DNA from: Streptococcus oralis
GTDB taxonomy: Bacteria; Bacillota; Bacilli; Lactobacillales; Streptococcaceae
NCBI RefSeq assembly: GCF_021497885.1
Contig: NZ_CP046523.1
Coordinates: 725,501-789,500, forward strand
Reading direction: 5' to 3'
Length of the DNA: 64,000 nucleotides
Shown: in pieces, positions 1 through 8,516 of the stretch
Position numbering within the stretch: the first letter of the stretch is position 1
Layout: every line of letters begins with the position of its first letter
Position numbers and translations under genes: made by a program
Notes under the pieces: generated by a model
The model's input: the letters and a program-made list of their open reading frames with translations, nothing else
The model's database searches: none
Told to the model about the DNA's origin: nothing

Positions 1-1515
1 CTGGTAGCCCAGTTTTACTCAGCTAAGGCTGCGGTAGGATTTGCCAGAGAGTTAACAGATGACTTATATCGGCACGTTTTATCTTTGCCCAAAGAGAGCA
101 GGGATCGTTTGACAACTTCTAGCTTGGTTACTCGCTTGACTTCGGATACCTACCAGATTCAGATTGGTATCAATCAATTCCTGCGTCTCTTTTTGCGAGC
201 TCCTATTATCGTTTTTGGTGCCATCTTTATGGCCTATCGCATCTCAGCTGAGCTGACTTTCTGGTTCTTGGTCATGGTTGTCATTTTGACCATTGTCATT
301 GTAGGGCTCTCACGACTGGTCAATCCTCTCTACAGTGGTCTCAGAAAGAAAACAGACCAACTAGTTCAAGAAACACGCCAGCAATTACAAGGAATGCGGG
401 TTATTCGTGCCTTTGGACAAGAAAAACGAGAATTACAGATTTTTCAAACCCTTAACCAGGTCTATGCCAGTTTGCAAGAGAAAACAGGTTTCTGGTCTAG
501 TTTATTAACACCCCTGACCTATCTGATTGTTAATGGAACCCTCCTCGTTATCATCTGGCAGGGCTATATTTCGATTCAAGGAGGTTTACTCAGCCAAGGT
601 GCTCTTATTGCCCTTATCAACTACCTCTTGCAGATCTTGGTGGAATTGGTCAAGCTAGCTATGCTGATAAATTCTCTCAATCAGTCCTATATCTCAGCTA
701 AGCGAATCGAGGAAGTCTTTGCTCAAGCTCCAGAAAACATCCATTCAGAGTTAGAAGAAAAGCAAGCTTCCAGTAATCAGGTTTTACAAGTTCAAGAACT
801 GACCTTTACCTATCCTGATGCAGCCCAGCCTTCTTTGAGAGACATTTCCTTTGATATGACTCAAGGGCAAATCCTTGGTATCATTGGGGGAACGGGTTCT
901 GGTAAATCAAGCTTGGTACAAGTCTTACTTGGACTTTATCCAGCAGATAGGGGAAGCATTTCCCTTTATCGAGATGGATCTAGTCCTCGTAATTTGGAGG
1001 AATGGCGGTCTTGGATTGCCTATGTGCCTCAAAAAGTAGAACTCTTTAAGGGGAGCATTCGTGCCAACTTGACTCTTGGTTTAGATCAAGAACTATCTGA
1101 CCAAGAACTCTGGCAGGCCTTGGAAATTGCCCAAGCAAAGGATTTTGTCAATGAAAAGGAAGGACTTTTGGATGCCCTAGTTGAGGCAGGAGGACGAAAT
1201 TTCTCAGGCGGACAAAAACAAAGGCTGTCTATCGCTCGAGCAGTCTTGCGCCGAGCTCCGTTTCTCATCTTAGATGATGCAACCTCGGCCCTTGACACCA
1301 TTACCGAGTCTAAGCTCTTGAAAGCTATCCGCGAAAACTTACCAAACACGAGCTTAATCTTGGTTTCTCAAAGAACCTCGACTTTACAGATGGCGGACCA
1401 GATTCTCCTCTTGGAAAAAGGTGAGCTCCTAGCTATCGGCAATCACGAGGACTTGATGAAGTCCAGTCAAGTCTATCGTGAAATCAATGCCTCCCAACAT
1501 GGAAAGGAGGACTAG
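1..1515 (+). CDS. ABC exporter subunit 1 (permease-ATPase), 5' truncated by window edge
   Basis: C-terminal part of a half-size ABC exporter: the end of a membrane domain fused to a nucleotide-binding domain. The reading frame is open from base 1, so the start lies upstream of the window. Walker A reads GGTGSGKSS (about 883-910), the signature FSGGQKQR (about 1201-1224) and Walker B LILDDATSALD. The residue after the Walker B Asp is Asp where a catalytic Glu is usual, so this ATP site is probably degenerate. The partner gene begins one base after this stop. Substrate cannot be read from sequence; the family includes lipid and multidrug exporters. In pneumococcus a similar pair sits beside the rplJ-rplL block (from memory). 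Confidence 0.9.
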   Translation: MVAQFYSAKAAVGFARELTDDLYRHVLSLPKESRDRLTTSSLVTRLTSDTYQIQIGINQFLRLFLRAPIIVFGAIFMAYRISAELTFWFLVMVVILTIVIVGLSRLVNPLYSGLRKKTDQLVQETRQQLQGMRVIRAFGQEKRELQIFQTLNQVYASLQEKTGFWSSLLTPLTYLIVNGTLLVIIWQGYISIQGGLLSQGALIALINYLLQILVELVKLAMLINSLNQSYISAKRIEEVFAQAPENIHSELEEKQASSNQVLQVQELTFTYPDAAQPSLRDISFDMTQGQILGIIGGTGSGKSSLVQVLLGLYPADRGSISLYRDGSSPRNLEEWRSWIAYVPQKVELFKGSIRANLTLGLDQELSDQELWQALEIAQAKDFVNEKEGLLDALVEAGGRNFSGGQKQRLSIARAVLRRAPFLILDDATSALDTITESKLLKAIRENLPNTSLILVSQRTSTLQMADQILLLEKGELLAIGNHEDLMKSSQVYREINASQHGKED

Positions 1516-1516
1516 C

Positions 1517-3265
1517 ATGAGAAGACAAACTGCAAACCAGACGCTCACGCGTTTGGCTAAAGACCTTGTAAACCATCCTTTCCTCCTTTTCCTAGCCTTT
1601 CTAGGAACCATTGCTCAGGTTGCCTTATCGATCTACCTACCTATTCTGATTGGGCAGGTCATTGACCAGGTCCTAGTGGCTGGCTCTTCACCAGTTTTTT
1701 GGCAGATTTTCATTCAGATGATTTTGGTGGTCATAGGAAATACTCTGGTACAATGGGTAAATCCTCTTCTCTATAATCGCCTAATCTTCTCTTATACCAG
1801 AGACTTGCGAGAGCGAATCATCCATAAGCTCCATCGTTTACCGATTGCTTTTGTGGATCGGCAAGGCAGTGGGGAGATGGTCAGTCGTGTAACCACGGAC
1901 ATCGAACAGTTGGCAGCTGGCTTGACTATGATTTTTAACCAATTTTTCATTGGCGTCTTGATGATTTTGGTTAGTATTTTAGCCATGCTCCAAATTCATC
2001 TCCTCATGACCCTCTTGGTCTTGCTGTTGACGCCCCTATCCATGGTGATTTCACGCTTTATTGCCAAGAAATCCTATCATCTCTTCCAGAAGCAAACAGA
2101 GACAAGGGGGATTCAGACTCAGTTGATTGAAGAATCGCTTAGCCAGCAGACTATTATCCAGTCCTTCAATGCTCAAACAGAGTTTATCCAAAGACTGCAT
2201 GAGGCGAATACCAACTACGCAAGTTATTCTCAGTCAGCCATCTTTTATTCTTCAACGGTTAATCCTTCGACTCGCTTTGTGAATGCACTCATCTATGCTC
2301 TTCTTGCTGGAGTAGGAGCTTATCGTATCATGATGGGATCCACCTTGACCATCGGACGTTTAGTGACTTTTTTGAACTATGTCCAACAGTACACCAAGCC
2401 CTTTAATGATATTTCTTCAGTTCTAGCCGAGTTGCAAAGTGCTCTCGCCTGCGCAGAGCGTGTCTATGCTGTCTTAGAAAGTCCTGAGGTTGTTGAAACA
2501 GGTAAGGAAATCTTGACCAGTGACCAAGTACAGGGAGCCATTTCCTTTAAGCATGTTTCTTTTGGCTACAATCCTGAAAGGATCTTGATTAAGGATTTGT
2601 CTATCGATATCCCAGCTGGTAGCAAGGTAGCCATCGTTGGTCCGACAGGTGCTGGTAAGTCAACTCTCATCAATCTCCTCATGCGTTTTTATCCTATTAA
2701 CTCGGGAGATATCTTGTTAGATGGGCAATCCATTTATGATTATACCCGAGCATCATTGAGACAGCAGTTTGGAATGGTGCTCCAAGAAACCTGGCTCAAG
2801 CAAGGAACTATTCATGATAATATTGCCTTTGGAAATCCTGATGCCAGTCGGGAACAAGTGATTGCTGCTGCAAAAGCAGCTAACGCAGACTTTTTCATCC
2901 AACAGTTGCCACAGGGATACGATACCAAGTTGGAAAATGCAGGAGAATCTCTCTCTGTTGGTCAAGCCCAGCTCTTGACCATCGCCCGAGTCTTTCTAGC
3001 TATTCCCAAGATTCTTATCTTAGATGAGGCGACTTCCTCCATCGATACACGGACAGAGGTACTAGTTCAGGATGCCTTTGCCAAACTGATGAAGGGGCGC
3101 ACAAGCTTTATCATTGCTCACCGTTTGTCAACCATTCAGGATGCGGATTTGATTCTTGTCTTGGTAGATGGTGATATTGTGGAGCATGGCAATCATCAGA
3201 ACCTCATGGCAAGAAAGGGTAAGTATTACCAAATGCAAAAAGCAGCAGCTTTTAGTTCCGAATAA
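1517..3265 (+). CDS. ABC exporter subunit 2 (permease-ATPase)
   Basis: Full half-transporter of 582 aa with an N-terminal six-helix membrane domain and a C-terminal ATPase. I chose ATG 1517 because GGAAAGGAGG lies at 1501-1510; the frame is open further upstream only inside the previous gene. Walker A is GPTGAGKST, Walker B ILILDEATSSID with the catalytic Glu, but the signature reads LSVGQ instead of LSGGQ. Subunit 1 shows the mirror pattern (good signature, Asp for Glu), which is what heterodimeric exporters with one canonical and one degenerate ATP site look like (LmrCD, BmrCD, PatAB types). The two genes are almost certainly co-transcribed and the proteins form a heterodimer in the membrane. 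The transported substrate is unknown. Confidence 0.93.
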   Translation: MRRQTANQTLTRLAKDLVNHPFLLFLAFLGTIAQVALSIYLPILIGQVIDQVLVAGSSPVFWQIFIQMILVVIGNTLVQWVNPLLYNRLIFSYTRDLRERIIHKLHRLPIAFVDRQGSGEMVSRVTTDIEQLAAGLTMIFNQFFIGVLMILVSILAMLQIHLLMTLLVLLLTPLSMVISRFIAKKSYHLFQKQTETRGIQTQLIEESLSQQTIIQSFNAQTEFIQRLHEANTNYASYSQSAIFYSSTVNPSTRFVNALIYALLAGVGAYRIMMGSTLTIGRLVTFLNYVQQYTKPFNDISSVLAELQSALACAERVYAVLESPEVVETGKEILTSDQVQGAISFKHVSFGYNPERILIKDLSIDIPAGSKVAIVGPTGAGKSTLINLLMRFYPINSGDILLDGQSIYDYTRASLRQQFGMVLQETWLKQGTIHDNIAFGNPDASREQVIAAAKAANADFFIQQLPQGYDTKLENAGESLSVGQAQLLTIARVFLAIPKILILDEATSSIDTRTEVLVQDAFAKLMKGRTSFIIAHRLSTIQDADLILVLVDGDIVEHGNHQNLMARKGKYYQMQKAAAFSSE

Positions 3266-3293
3266 TCCTTTCTATTTTGCAGTATTATGGACA

Positions 3294-3321
3294 AAAAAAG
3301 TTGCCTTCGGGTGACTTTTTT
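3294..3321 (+). terminator. Intrinsic terminator after ABC exporter operon
   Basis: A 12-bp stem with two G-T pairs closes a TTCG loop and runs into six T residues. It separates the exporter operon from the deaminase gene. Confidence 0.8.
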
Positions 3322-3329
3322 GTTACAAT
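3301..3329 (+). promoter_or_regulatory. Promoter of the MTA/SAH deaminase gene
   Basis: TTGCCT at 3301-3306, 17-base spacer, TACAAT at 3324-3329 with an extended TG at 3321-3322. The -35 box lies inside the terminator hairpin of the preceding operon. Confidence 0.7.
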
Positions 3330-3364
3330 AGCTAGAAAAATCAGGGTCTTAGAAGGAGAAAACA

Positions 3365-4624
3365 ATGAAAGTCTATCAGCATGTAAATATCGTGACTTGT
3401 GACCAAGATTTCCATGTTTATTTGGATGATATCTTAGCTGTTAAGGATTCCCAAATCGTCTATGTTGGTCAAGAGAAGCAAGAAATTTTAGAGCAAGCTG
3501 AGCAGATTATAGACTATCAGGGAGCCTGGATAATGCCTGGTTTGGTCAATTGCCACACCCATTCTGCCATGACAGGCTTGCGAGGGATTCGGGATGACAG
3601 CAATCTCCACGAATGGCTCAATGACTATATCTGGCCAGCAGAAGCTGAGTTTACTCCCGACATGACTACCAATGCAGTCAAAGAGGCTCTGACGGAGATG
3701 CTCCAGTCAGGGACAACAACCTTCAACGATATGTATAATCCCAATGGTGTGGATATTGAGAGAATTTATCAGGCAGTGAAAGCTTCCAAGATGCGTTGTT
3801 ATTTCTCACCGACCCTCTTTTCTTCAGAGGCAGAAACAGCTGATGAGACAATTGCTAGAACACGAGCCATCATAGAGGAAATCTTAGGATATGATAATCC
3901 AAATTTCAAGGTTATGGTAGCCCCTCACTCTCCTTATAGTTGTAGTAAAGACTTGTTGCAAGCGAGTTTAGAAATGGCGAAAGAGCTAAATATTCCTATC
4001 CATATCCATGTGGCGGAGACCAAGGAAGAGTCAGGAATTATCCTGAAACGATACGGCAAACGCCCCCTCGCCTTTCTAGAAGAACTGGGTTACTTAGATC
4101 ATCCGTCTATTTTTGCTCATGGGGTCGAACTAAACGAGCGAGAAATTGAACGCTTGGCAACCTCTCAAGTGGCTATCGCCCATAATCCCATTAGTAATCT
4201 CAAATTGGCCTCAGGGATTGCTCCCATCATCCAACTGCAAAAATCAGGAGTAGCAGTGGGAATTGCGACAGACTCGGTTGCTTCTAATAACAACCTAGAT
4301 ATGTTTGAGGAAGGACGGACTGCAGCCCTCCTTCAGAAGATGAAGGGTGAAGATGCCAGTCAATTCCCTATCGAGATAGCCCTTAAGGCTTTGACCATTG
4401 AAGGTGCTAAGGTTCTTGGAATGGAAGATCAGATAGGAAGTCTGGAAGTTGGCAAGCAAGCAGATTTTCTCGTTGTTCAACCTAAAGGAAAAATCCATCT
4501 TCAACCAGAGGAAAATATGCTCTCTCACCTCGTTTATGCAGTTAAATCCAGTGATGTTGACGATGTCTATATTGCAGGACAGCAGGTTGTTAAGCAAGGC
4601 AAAATTTTGACGGTAGAGATTTAA
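3365..4624 (+). CDS. mtaD: 5'-methylthioadenosine / S-adenosylhomocysteine deaminase (Atz/Trz amidohydrolase)
   Basis: 419-aa metal-dependent amidohydrolase of the Atz/Trz (TRZ/ATZ) group. The metal ligands are visible: HTH in VNCHTHSAMTG near residue 64, a second His in HIHVAETKEES near 216, and a late Asp in GIATDSVASNN near 302. Family members of this length in Firmicutes are assigned as MTA/SAH deaminases, which deaminate by-products of methylation and polyamine metabolism in the cytoplasm; that substrate assignment is by family, not by residues I can test. The start at 3365 has AGAAGGAGAA just upstream. The gene is flanked by its own promoter and by the rplJ promoter, so it is probably monocistronic. 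Confidence 0.85.
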   Translation: MKVYQHVNIVTCDQDFHVYLDDILAVKDSQIVYVGQEKQEILEQAEQIIDYQGAWIMPGLVNCHTHSAMTGLRGIRDDSNLHEWLNDYIWPAEAEFTPDMTTNAVKEALTEMLQSGTTTFNDMYNPNGVDIERIYQAVKASKMRCYFSPTLFSSEAETADETIARTRAIIEEILGYDNPNFKVMVAPHSPYSCSKDLLQASLEMAKELNIPIHIHVAETKEESGIILKRYGKRPLAFLEELGYLDHPSIFAHGVELNEREIERLATSQVAIAHNPISNLKLASGIAPIIQLQKSGVAVGIATDSVASNNNLDMFEEGRTAALLQKMKGEDASQFPIEIALKALTIEGAKVLGMEDQIGSLEVGKQADFLVVQPKGKIHLQPEENMLSHLVYAVKSSDVDDVYIAGQQVVKQGKILTVEI

Positions 4625-4653
4625 AAAAATTTCAAAAAAAGTTTGCAAAAATC

Positions 4654-4682
4654 TTGCATTCTTTTTTTGTCTATGCTATACT
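4654..4682 (+). promoter_or_regulatory. Promoter of rplJ-rplL
   Basis: TTGCAT at 4654-4659, 17-base spacer, TATACT at 4677-4682 with TG one base upstream. The predicted transcript starts near 4690 and has a leader of about 170 nt. Confidence 0.8.
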
Positions 4683-4687
4683 TATAT

Positions 4688-4815
4688 ACGGTTTGAAAAA
4701 ACTGCCTAAGACAGTAGGGGAGCTTGACTCATAAAGATCCTACCGAGGACAAAACGTATCATGTAAAAAGAAGCGTATTGTACTTTCGTGTCTAGGTTTG
4801 GGCGCGTTTTTCTTT
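4688..4815 (+). ncRNA. Ribosomal protein L10 leader RNA
   Basis: Structured 5' leader of the rplJ-rplL mRNA. The stretch CCTAAGACAGTAGGGG (from about 4705) followed by CCTACCGAGG (about 4739) matches what I remember of the Firmicute L10 leader, which binds L10(L12)4 and lets the proteins repress their own operon. A GC-containing hairpin ending in a T-rich run near 4800-4818 may act as an attenuator. End points are approximate. Confidence 0.8.
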
Positions 4816-4860
4816 TGGGAAAATTCCCCAAGCAAAATAATTACGGAGGTGAACACACTA

Positions 4861-5361
4861 ATGAGTGAAGCAATTATTGCTAAAAAAGCGGAACTAGTTG
4901 ACGTAGTAGCTGAAAAAATGAAAGCTGCTGCATCTATCGTCGTTGTTGACGCTCGTGGTTTGACAGTTGAGCAAGATACAGTTCTTCGTCGTGAGCTTCG
5001 TGGAAGCGAAGTTGAGTATAAAGTCATTAAAAACTCAATCTTGCGTCGTGCAGCTGAAAAAGCTGGTCTTGAAGATCTTGCATCAGTATTTGTTGGACCA
5101 TCTGCAGTAGCATTTTCTAACGAAGATGTTATCGCACCAGCGAAAATCTTGAACGATTTTGCTAAAAACGCTGACGCACTTGAAATCAAAGGTGGTGCAA
5201 TCGAAGGCGCTGTCGCATCTAAAGAAGAAATCGTTGCTCTTGCAACTCTTCCAAACCGCGAAGGACTTCTTTCTATGCTCCTTTCTGTACTTCAAGCGCC
5301 AGTGCGCAACGTTGCTCTTGCAGTCAAAGCGGTTGCAGACAACAAAGAAGACGCAGCTTAA
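4861..5361 (+). CDS. rplJ: 50S ribosomal protein L10
   Basis: 166-aa ribosomal protein L10, the base of the L7/L12 stalk on the large subunit; it anchors L12 dimers that recruit translation GTPases. The start is ATG 4861 ([14 protein letters not shown]), fixed by GGAGGTGA at about 4845-4852; an upstream in-frame start at 4798 lies in the structured leader and is rejected. The conserved RNA-binding N-terminal region is followed by the helical C-terminal tail that binds L12. rplL follows 75 bases downstream with its own ribosome binding site. Autogenous regulation through the L10 leader is expected. Confidence 0.97.
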   Translation: MSEAIIAKKAELVDVVAEKMKAAASIVVVDARGLTVEQDTVLRRELRGSEVEYKVIKNSILRRAAEKAGLEDLASVFVGPSAVAFSNEDVIAPAKILNDFAKNADALEIKGGAIEGAVASKEEIVALATLPNREGLLSMLLSVLQAPVRNVALAVKAVADNKEDAA

Positions 5362-5436
5362 TCTTAAGCTACGCAGCGTAGCCTAGCTACGAAAAAAACT
5401 ATTATAAAATTTAAAACTTATTTGGAGGAAATAACA

Positions 5437-5802
5437 ATGGCATTGAACATTGAAAACATTATTGCTGAAATTAAAGAAGCTTCAATCCTTGAATTGAACG
5501 ACCTTGTAAAAGCTATCGAAGAAGAATTTGGTGTAACTGCGGCTGCTCCTGTAGCTGTAGCTGCTGCTGGTGGCGCTGAAGAAGCTGCTAAAGATTCATT
5601 TGACGTTGAATTGACAGCTGCAGGCGACAAGAAAGTCGGCGTTATCAAAGTTGTACGTGAAATCACAGGTCTTGGTCTTAAAGAAGCTAAAGAACTTGTT
5701 GATGGTGCACCAGGTGTCATCAAAGAAGGCGTTGCAGCAGCAGAAGCTGAAGAAATCAAAGCTAAATTGGAAGAAGCTGGAGCTTCAGTTACTCTTAAAT
5801 AA
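5437..5802 (+). CDS. rplL: 50S ribosomal protein L7/L12
   Basis: 121-aa stalk protein with the usual three parts: N-terminal dimerisation helices ([20 protein letters not shown]), an Ala/Gly/Glu-rich hinge around residues 35-50, and a C-terminal factor-binding domain with [23 protein letters not shown] 5437 is chosen over an in-frame TTG at 5422 because TTGGAGGAA lies at 5422-5430 as the Shine-Dalgarno. Codon use is highly biased, as expected for an abundant protein. Last gene of the rplJ operon; a strong terminator follows. Confidence 0.98.
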   Translation: MALNIENIIAEIKEASILELNDLVKAIEEEFGVTAAAPVAVAAAGGAEEAAKDSFDVELTAAGDKKVGVIKVVREITGLGLKEAKELVDGAPGVIKEGVAAAEAEEIKAKLEEAGASVTLK

Positions 5803-5837
5803 TAGAGAAACTACATTAGTAGCTTAAAAACATGATT

Positions 5838-5870
5838 AAACCGCTATTCTTAGGATTAGCGGTTTTCTTT
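5838..5870 (+). terminator. Terminator of rplJ-rplL
   Basis: Perfect 9-bp stem (AAACCGCTA / TAGCGGTTT) with a 10-nt loop and a following T-rich run. Confidence 0.85.
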
Positions 5871-6173
5871 ATAATTGAAAAGAGAAAATTTATAAAGTGT
5901 CTCCAGTTGTTCCATAAGATTTTCGTCATAAAGTTCTGGAGTTTGATTAGAGAACCATGTCAATCAAACTCCAACGCTCGATAAAGCGATGATGTATCTG
6001 TGGAAGGAGATTATGTTTGCTAAGGTATTTTTTGCAGAAATAGTGGTACAATATCCTTAGAATAGTTCAAAATTTATCTTTGCTAGGGGAAAGGGAGATT
6101 GAACTCCCTGATGCATCCGTCTTAGTATGGGATTAATGTCCTATAAAAAGGAAATGTTATAAAGGTGATATTG
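5871..6173. other. Intergenic region with a perfect inverted repeat and coding remnants
   Basis: No intact gene. On the minus strand short blocks of plausible protein are spread over two frames (HHRFIERWSLIDM in one; TWFSNQTPELYDENLMEQLE in another), suggesting a decayed gene roughly at 5870-6015. A perfect 12-bp inverted repeat with a 13-base loop lies at 5937-5973. A possible extended -10 (TGGTACAAT, 6044-6052) and a 6-bp hairpin at 6092-6109 precede the next gene. Confidence 0.4.
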
Positions 6174-6740
6174 ATGGAAAGATATGAATTTACAGGGACA
6201 ACAGCAAAATCAGATATAATAATTGGTATCCTTTTTCCCATGTTCCTCATGCTTCCTGTATTGGGAATACAGTTGGCTATATTCTATTTAAAACTGAATG
6301 ATTTTTTTAGATCACAACCTCTTTTTCTTTATACGATAGTATTAGTATTTTTTGGTATTAGTTTTCTTTTAATTAGAAAAATACAAGGTAGTCTAGTGAA
6401 GAATTTTGTCGTAGAATTATCTGGAAGAAATATTAGGATTTGGTGTGATGGAAAGGAGATTGTATCAGGAGAAGTTATTTTCTGTAGGATAAAAAATAAG
6501 GAGCCTAAACTGGGGGCGAGAGCCTTAAATGTAGACATAGACACCAAGGGGGATAACATTAAATTTCGAGTTCGGTCTAAGGAATATGAAAATTTATCAT
6601 CTTCTACTTGGAATCCTCTCAGGACAAGCAAACCCTCTGATGTAGAAACGTTATTATCTTTGGGCAAAAAAATAAAAAATGTTATGGAAGAAGAAGTTTT
6701 GATAGAAGATGAAGCTTCAAAAAAACCTCGATCGTTTTGA
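6174..6740 (+). CDS. Hypothetical membrane protein
   Basis: 188-aa protein I do not recognise. Two hydrophobic segments (about residues 14-42 and 50-68) suggest a hairpin of two membrane helices with a cytoplasmic, charged C-terminal domain of about 120 residues that looks PH-like (alternating strands, ending in a helix), but this is only an impression. ATG 6174 is preferred over GTG 6165 because AAAGGTGA at 6161-6168 spaces well to it. The last six residues and the stop codon are encoded by the stem of a terminator that matches the one downstream of gdhA, so the natural 3' end may have been replaced by the rearrangement described at 6762. Confidence 0.6.
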   Translation: MERYEFTGTTAKSDIIIGILFPMFLMLPVLGIQLAIFYLKLNDFFRSQPLFLYTIVLVFFGISFLLIRKIQGSLVKNFVVELSGRNIRIWCDGKEIVSGEVIFCRIKNKEPKLGARALNVDIDTKGDNIKFRVRSKEYENLSSSTWNPLRTSKPSDVETLLSLGKKIKNVMEEEVLIEDEASKKPRSF

Positions 6741-6751
6741 TTGAGGTTTTT
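6721..6751. terminator. Terminator shared by the 6174 gene and the gdhA remnant
   Basis: 13-bp stem (AAAAACCTCGATC / GATTGAGGTTTTT, one G-T pair), 5-nt loop. It reads as a terminator in both directions and resembles the hairpin downstream of intact gdhA at 10236-10265. Confidence 0.8.
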
Positions 6752-6761
6752 AGCATATTTC

Positions 6762-7081
6762 TTAAACAATACCTTGCGCAATCATAGCATTGGCTACATT
6801 TTCAAAGGCAGCAATGTTTGCTCCTGCATGGTAGTCAGTACCAAGACCATATGTTTCAGCAGTTGTTTTAGCTGTGTTGAAGATGTTGGTCATGATGTCT
6901 TTGAGACGTCCATCAACTTCTTCACGGGTCCATGAGAGGCGAAGGCTGTTTTGGCTCATTTCAAGCGCTGATACAGCTACACCACCAGCGTTGGCAGCTT
7001 TGGCTGGTCCGTAAAGGATTCCGTTTTCTTTGTAGACTTTAATCGCATCAAGGTCGCTAGGCATGTTGGCACCTTCTGATA
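6762..7081 (-). pseudogene. 3' fragment of gdhA (about 100 codons)
   Basis: Minus-strand remnant coding for the last ~106 residues of GdhA, from [16 protein letters not shown] to the C-terminus AMIAQGIV. Compared with the intact copy at 10279 I count about 17 base differences over ~320 bases, nearly all silent; one changes a Leu to His (TDYHAG versus TDYLAG). Homology ends abruptly at 7081/7082, where unrelated sequence begins. The fragment has no promoter or start of its own; the ATG at 7064 is an internal Met codon. The divergence of about 5% means it is not a very recent duplication, or that one copy came from another strain. Confidence 0.93.
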
Positions 7082-7875
7082 CGAAATACCAAACTCAACA
7101 TATTCCTCTGAAAGCCAAGTATCCCGGAGGATTTGATGCTTTGTTCTTACTTGGTTTTATGAATCAGCTACCCGGAACTCTGTCAGAGAAGGATAGACCA
7201 GCTATCGACGCTCTGAGCTCTGATCAACTCTGGCAAGATTGTCAGGATACTATCAAGAGGAGTATCGGTCTTTTTAAGCAAGCTGGCTATGACTTAGAGG
7301 TTGAGGATTACCATTTTACTATTTTACTGGGCAATCCAGAAAAACCTATGCTACAGCTTAATAAGGGATACAGTGGAGATGGAGGAATTCCAGGATACCT
7401 CATGCTTAGTCTGTTGCCGAATGACTATACTTTACCACGTGTGCGAGCCGCGTTGGCTCACGAGTGCAACCACAATGTTCGCTTCCAATTTATCAAATGG
7501 AACCAGCAGACAACACTAGCAGACTGGGTAGTCAGTGAAGGATTAGCAGAGTCTTTTGCTGCTGAGCTCTATGGTAAAGAGCTCATCGGATCCTGGGTCA
7601 CTTCAACTAGTTCCGAGCAGTTAGAAGAGATTAAGCACATCATCTCAAGTCAGCTTCAGCTAACAGGGATGGCGGAAATGGCTCCTTATCTTTACGGTGA
7701 TGAAATAGCTGAGATTCAAGGTCAAATACCGGTTGGAATGCCCTATGCTGCAGGCTATGCTTATGGCTATCATCTGATACAAGCCTATCTGAAAAAGACT
7801 GGCAAGAGCATTATTGAGGCCACAGTAACACCGACAGAAGAAATTTTAGAGGCTACTAAAGATTTTTGGAAATGA
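7082..7875 (+). pseudogene. 5'-truncated DUF2268-like putative Zn-protease
   Basis: About 264 residues of a predicted metalloprotease. The zincin motif HECNH (in ALAHECNHNVRF) is intact, with a downstream Glu in VVSEGLAESFAAEL that could be the third ligand. This resembles the DUF2268 family. The 5' end is missing: at 7081/7082 the sequence changes to the gdhA fragment. An ATG at 7063 in the gdhA remnant opens the frame but has no ribosome binding site, and the next in-frame Met (7157) is inside conserved-looking sequence, so it is most likely a truncated, silent gene. It could still encode a shortened protein if transcribed. Confidence 0.75.
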
Positions 7876-7884
7876 TACTTTTGC

Positions 7885-7912
7885 TTGCAAATCTGCCAGA
7901 GTCTGATATAAT
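7885..7912 (+). promoter_or_regulatory. Promoter of the EXLDI-type gene
   Basis: TTGCAA at 7885-7890, 16-base spacer, TATAAT at 7907-7912 with an extended TG at 7904-7905. Confidence 0.7.
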
Positions 7913-7937
7913 GAAAGTAATTTTTGGAGGTGACTAT

Positions 7938-8306
7938 ATGCACTATAAAAGAGTTGAATTAAAAGTCACAAATCAGGGTATCCATGAGCGCAAGATTTTT
8001 CAAGGAGTTAAAATTTTCAGTCGGAGCAAGCTGTCCAAAGATCAGAAAAGCATTCTGACGCAGAAGCTTTACCTGACACCGAAGCAAAATATTGTTTACT
8101 ATCAACGGAAAGATATCAATTATGACCAGAACTGGCATCATCATAAGGACTATTTCGAACTAGCTTATGACCAGTTGGACAGAGAAACTATCTTTAAGGT
8201 TTGTCAAGATTTTGACGAACTAAGTTCTTTTCTGGAGAATGAGCTGCTTGAGAATCTAAAAGAAAAGCAGTCTGCAGGCAAATTTTTTGAAAAATTAGAT
8301 ATATAA
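7938..8306 (+). CDS. EXLDI-type small protein
   Basis: 122-aa soluble protein starting MHYKRVELKV. It ends in EKLDI, the C-terminal signature after which the EXLDI family is named; no function is established for that family as far as I know. The start at 7938 is set by TTTGGAGGTGAC directly upstream; the frame extends further 5' but without a ribosome binding site. It is rich in Lys, Tyr and His with a repeated HH pair near the middle (QNWHHHKDY). It has its own promoter and a good terminator, so it is a monocistronic unit inside the gdhA-bounded block. Confidence 0.7.
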   Translation: MHYKRVELKVTNQGIHERKIFQGVKIFSRSKLSKDQKSILTQKLYLTPKQNIVYYQRKDINYDQNWHHHKDYFELAYDQLDRETIFKVCQDFDELSSFLENELLENLKEKQSAGKFFEKLDI

Positions 8307-8340
8307 AAATCCGGTTGCTTTGATAAGCAGTCGGATTTCT
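8307..8340 (+). terminator. Terminator of the EXLDI-type gene
   Basis: 13-bp stem (AAATCCGGTTGCT / AGCAGTCGGATTT, two G-T pairs), 6-nt loop, T-rich tail. Confidence 0.75.
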
Positions 8341-8430
8341 TTGAGTTATAGTTTGATAATCTTTCAAAAGGGAAAATAAATCTATTTTTATCATGAACAG
8401 CTTTTGTTAGAAGCTGTTGAAACAGTATAG

Positions 8431-8459
8431 TTGACATCTATGGGAAATAAGCATATAAT
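8431..8459 (+). promoter_or_regulatory. Consensus promoter of the oxidoreductase-tetR operon
   Basis: TTGACA at 8431-8436, exactly 17 bases, TATAAT at 8454-8459: a full-consensus sigma-A promoter. A promoter this strong usually needs a repressor, consistent with the palindrome just downstream. Confidence 0.9.
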
Positions 8460-8470
8460 TAAGAAAAGTG

Positions 8471-8488
8471 ATTGAGTGCTCACTCAAT
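8471..8488 (+). promoter_or_regulatory. Candidate TetR operator
   Basis: ATTGAGTG-CT-CACTCAAT, a perfect 8-bp inverted repeat around two central bases. It starts 11 bases after the -10 box, so a bound dimer would cover the transcription start. TGAGTGnnCACTCA is typical of TetR/AcrR operators, and a TetR gene is the second gene of this operon. Confidence 0.75.
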
Positions 8489-8516
8489 TTTGTAGATGTG
8501 TAAAGGAGTTCATACA

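Noticed and set aside
5418..5759. Long minus-strand open frame opposite rplL (and one opposite rplJ at 4740-5189)
   Set aside because: Low-complexity Ser/Ala/Thr products from biased codons of highly expressed ribosomal genes on the other strand; no ribosome binding site or promoter.
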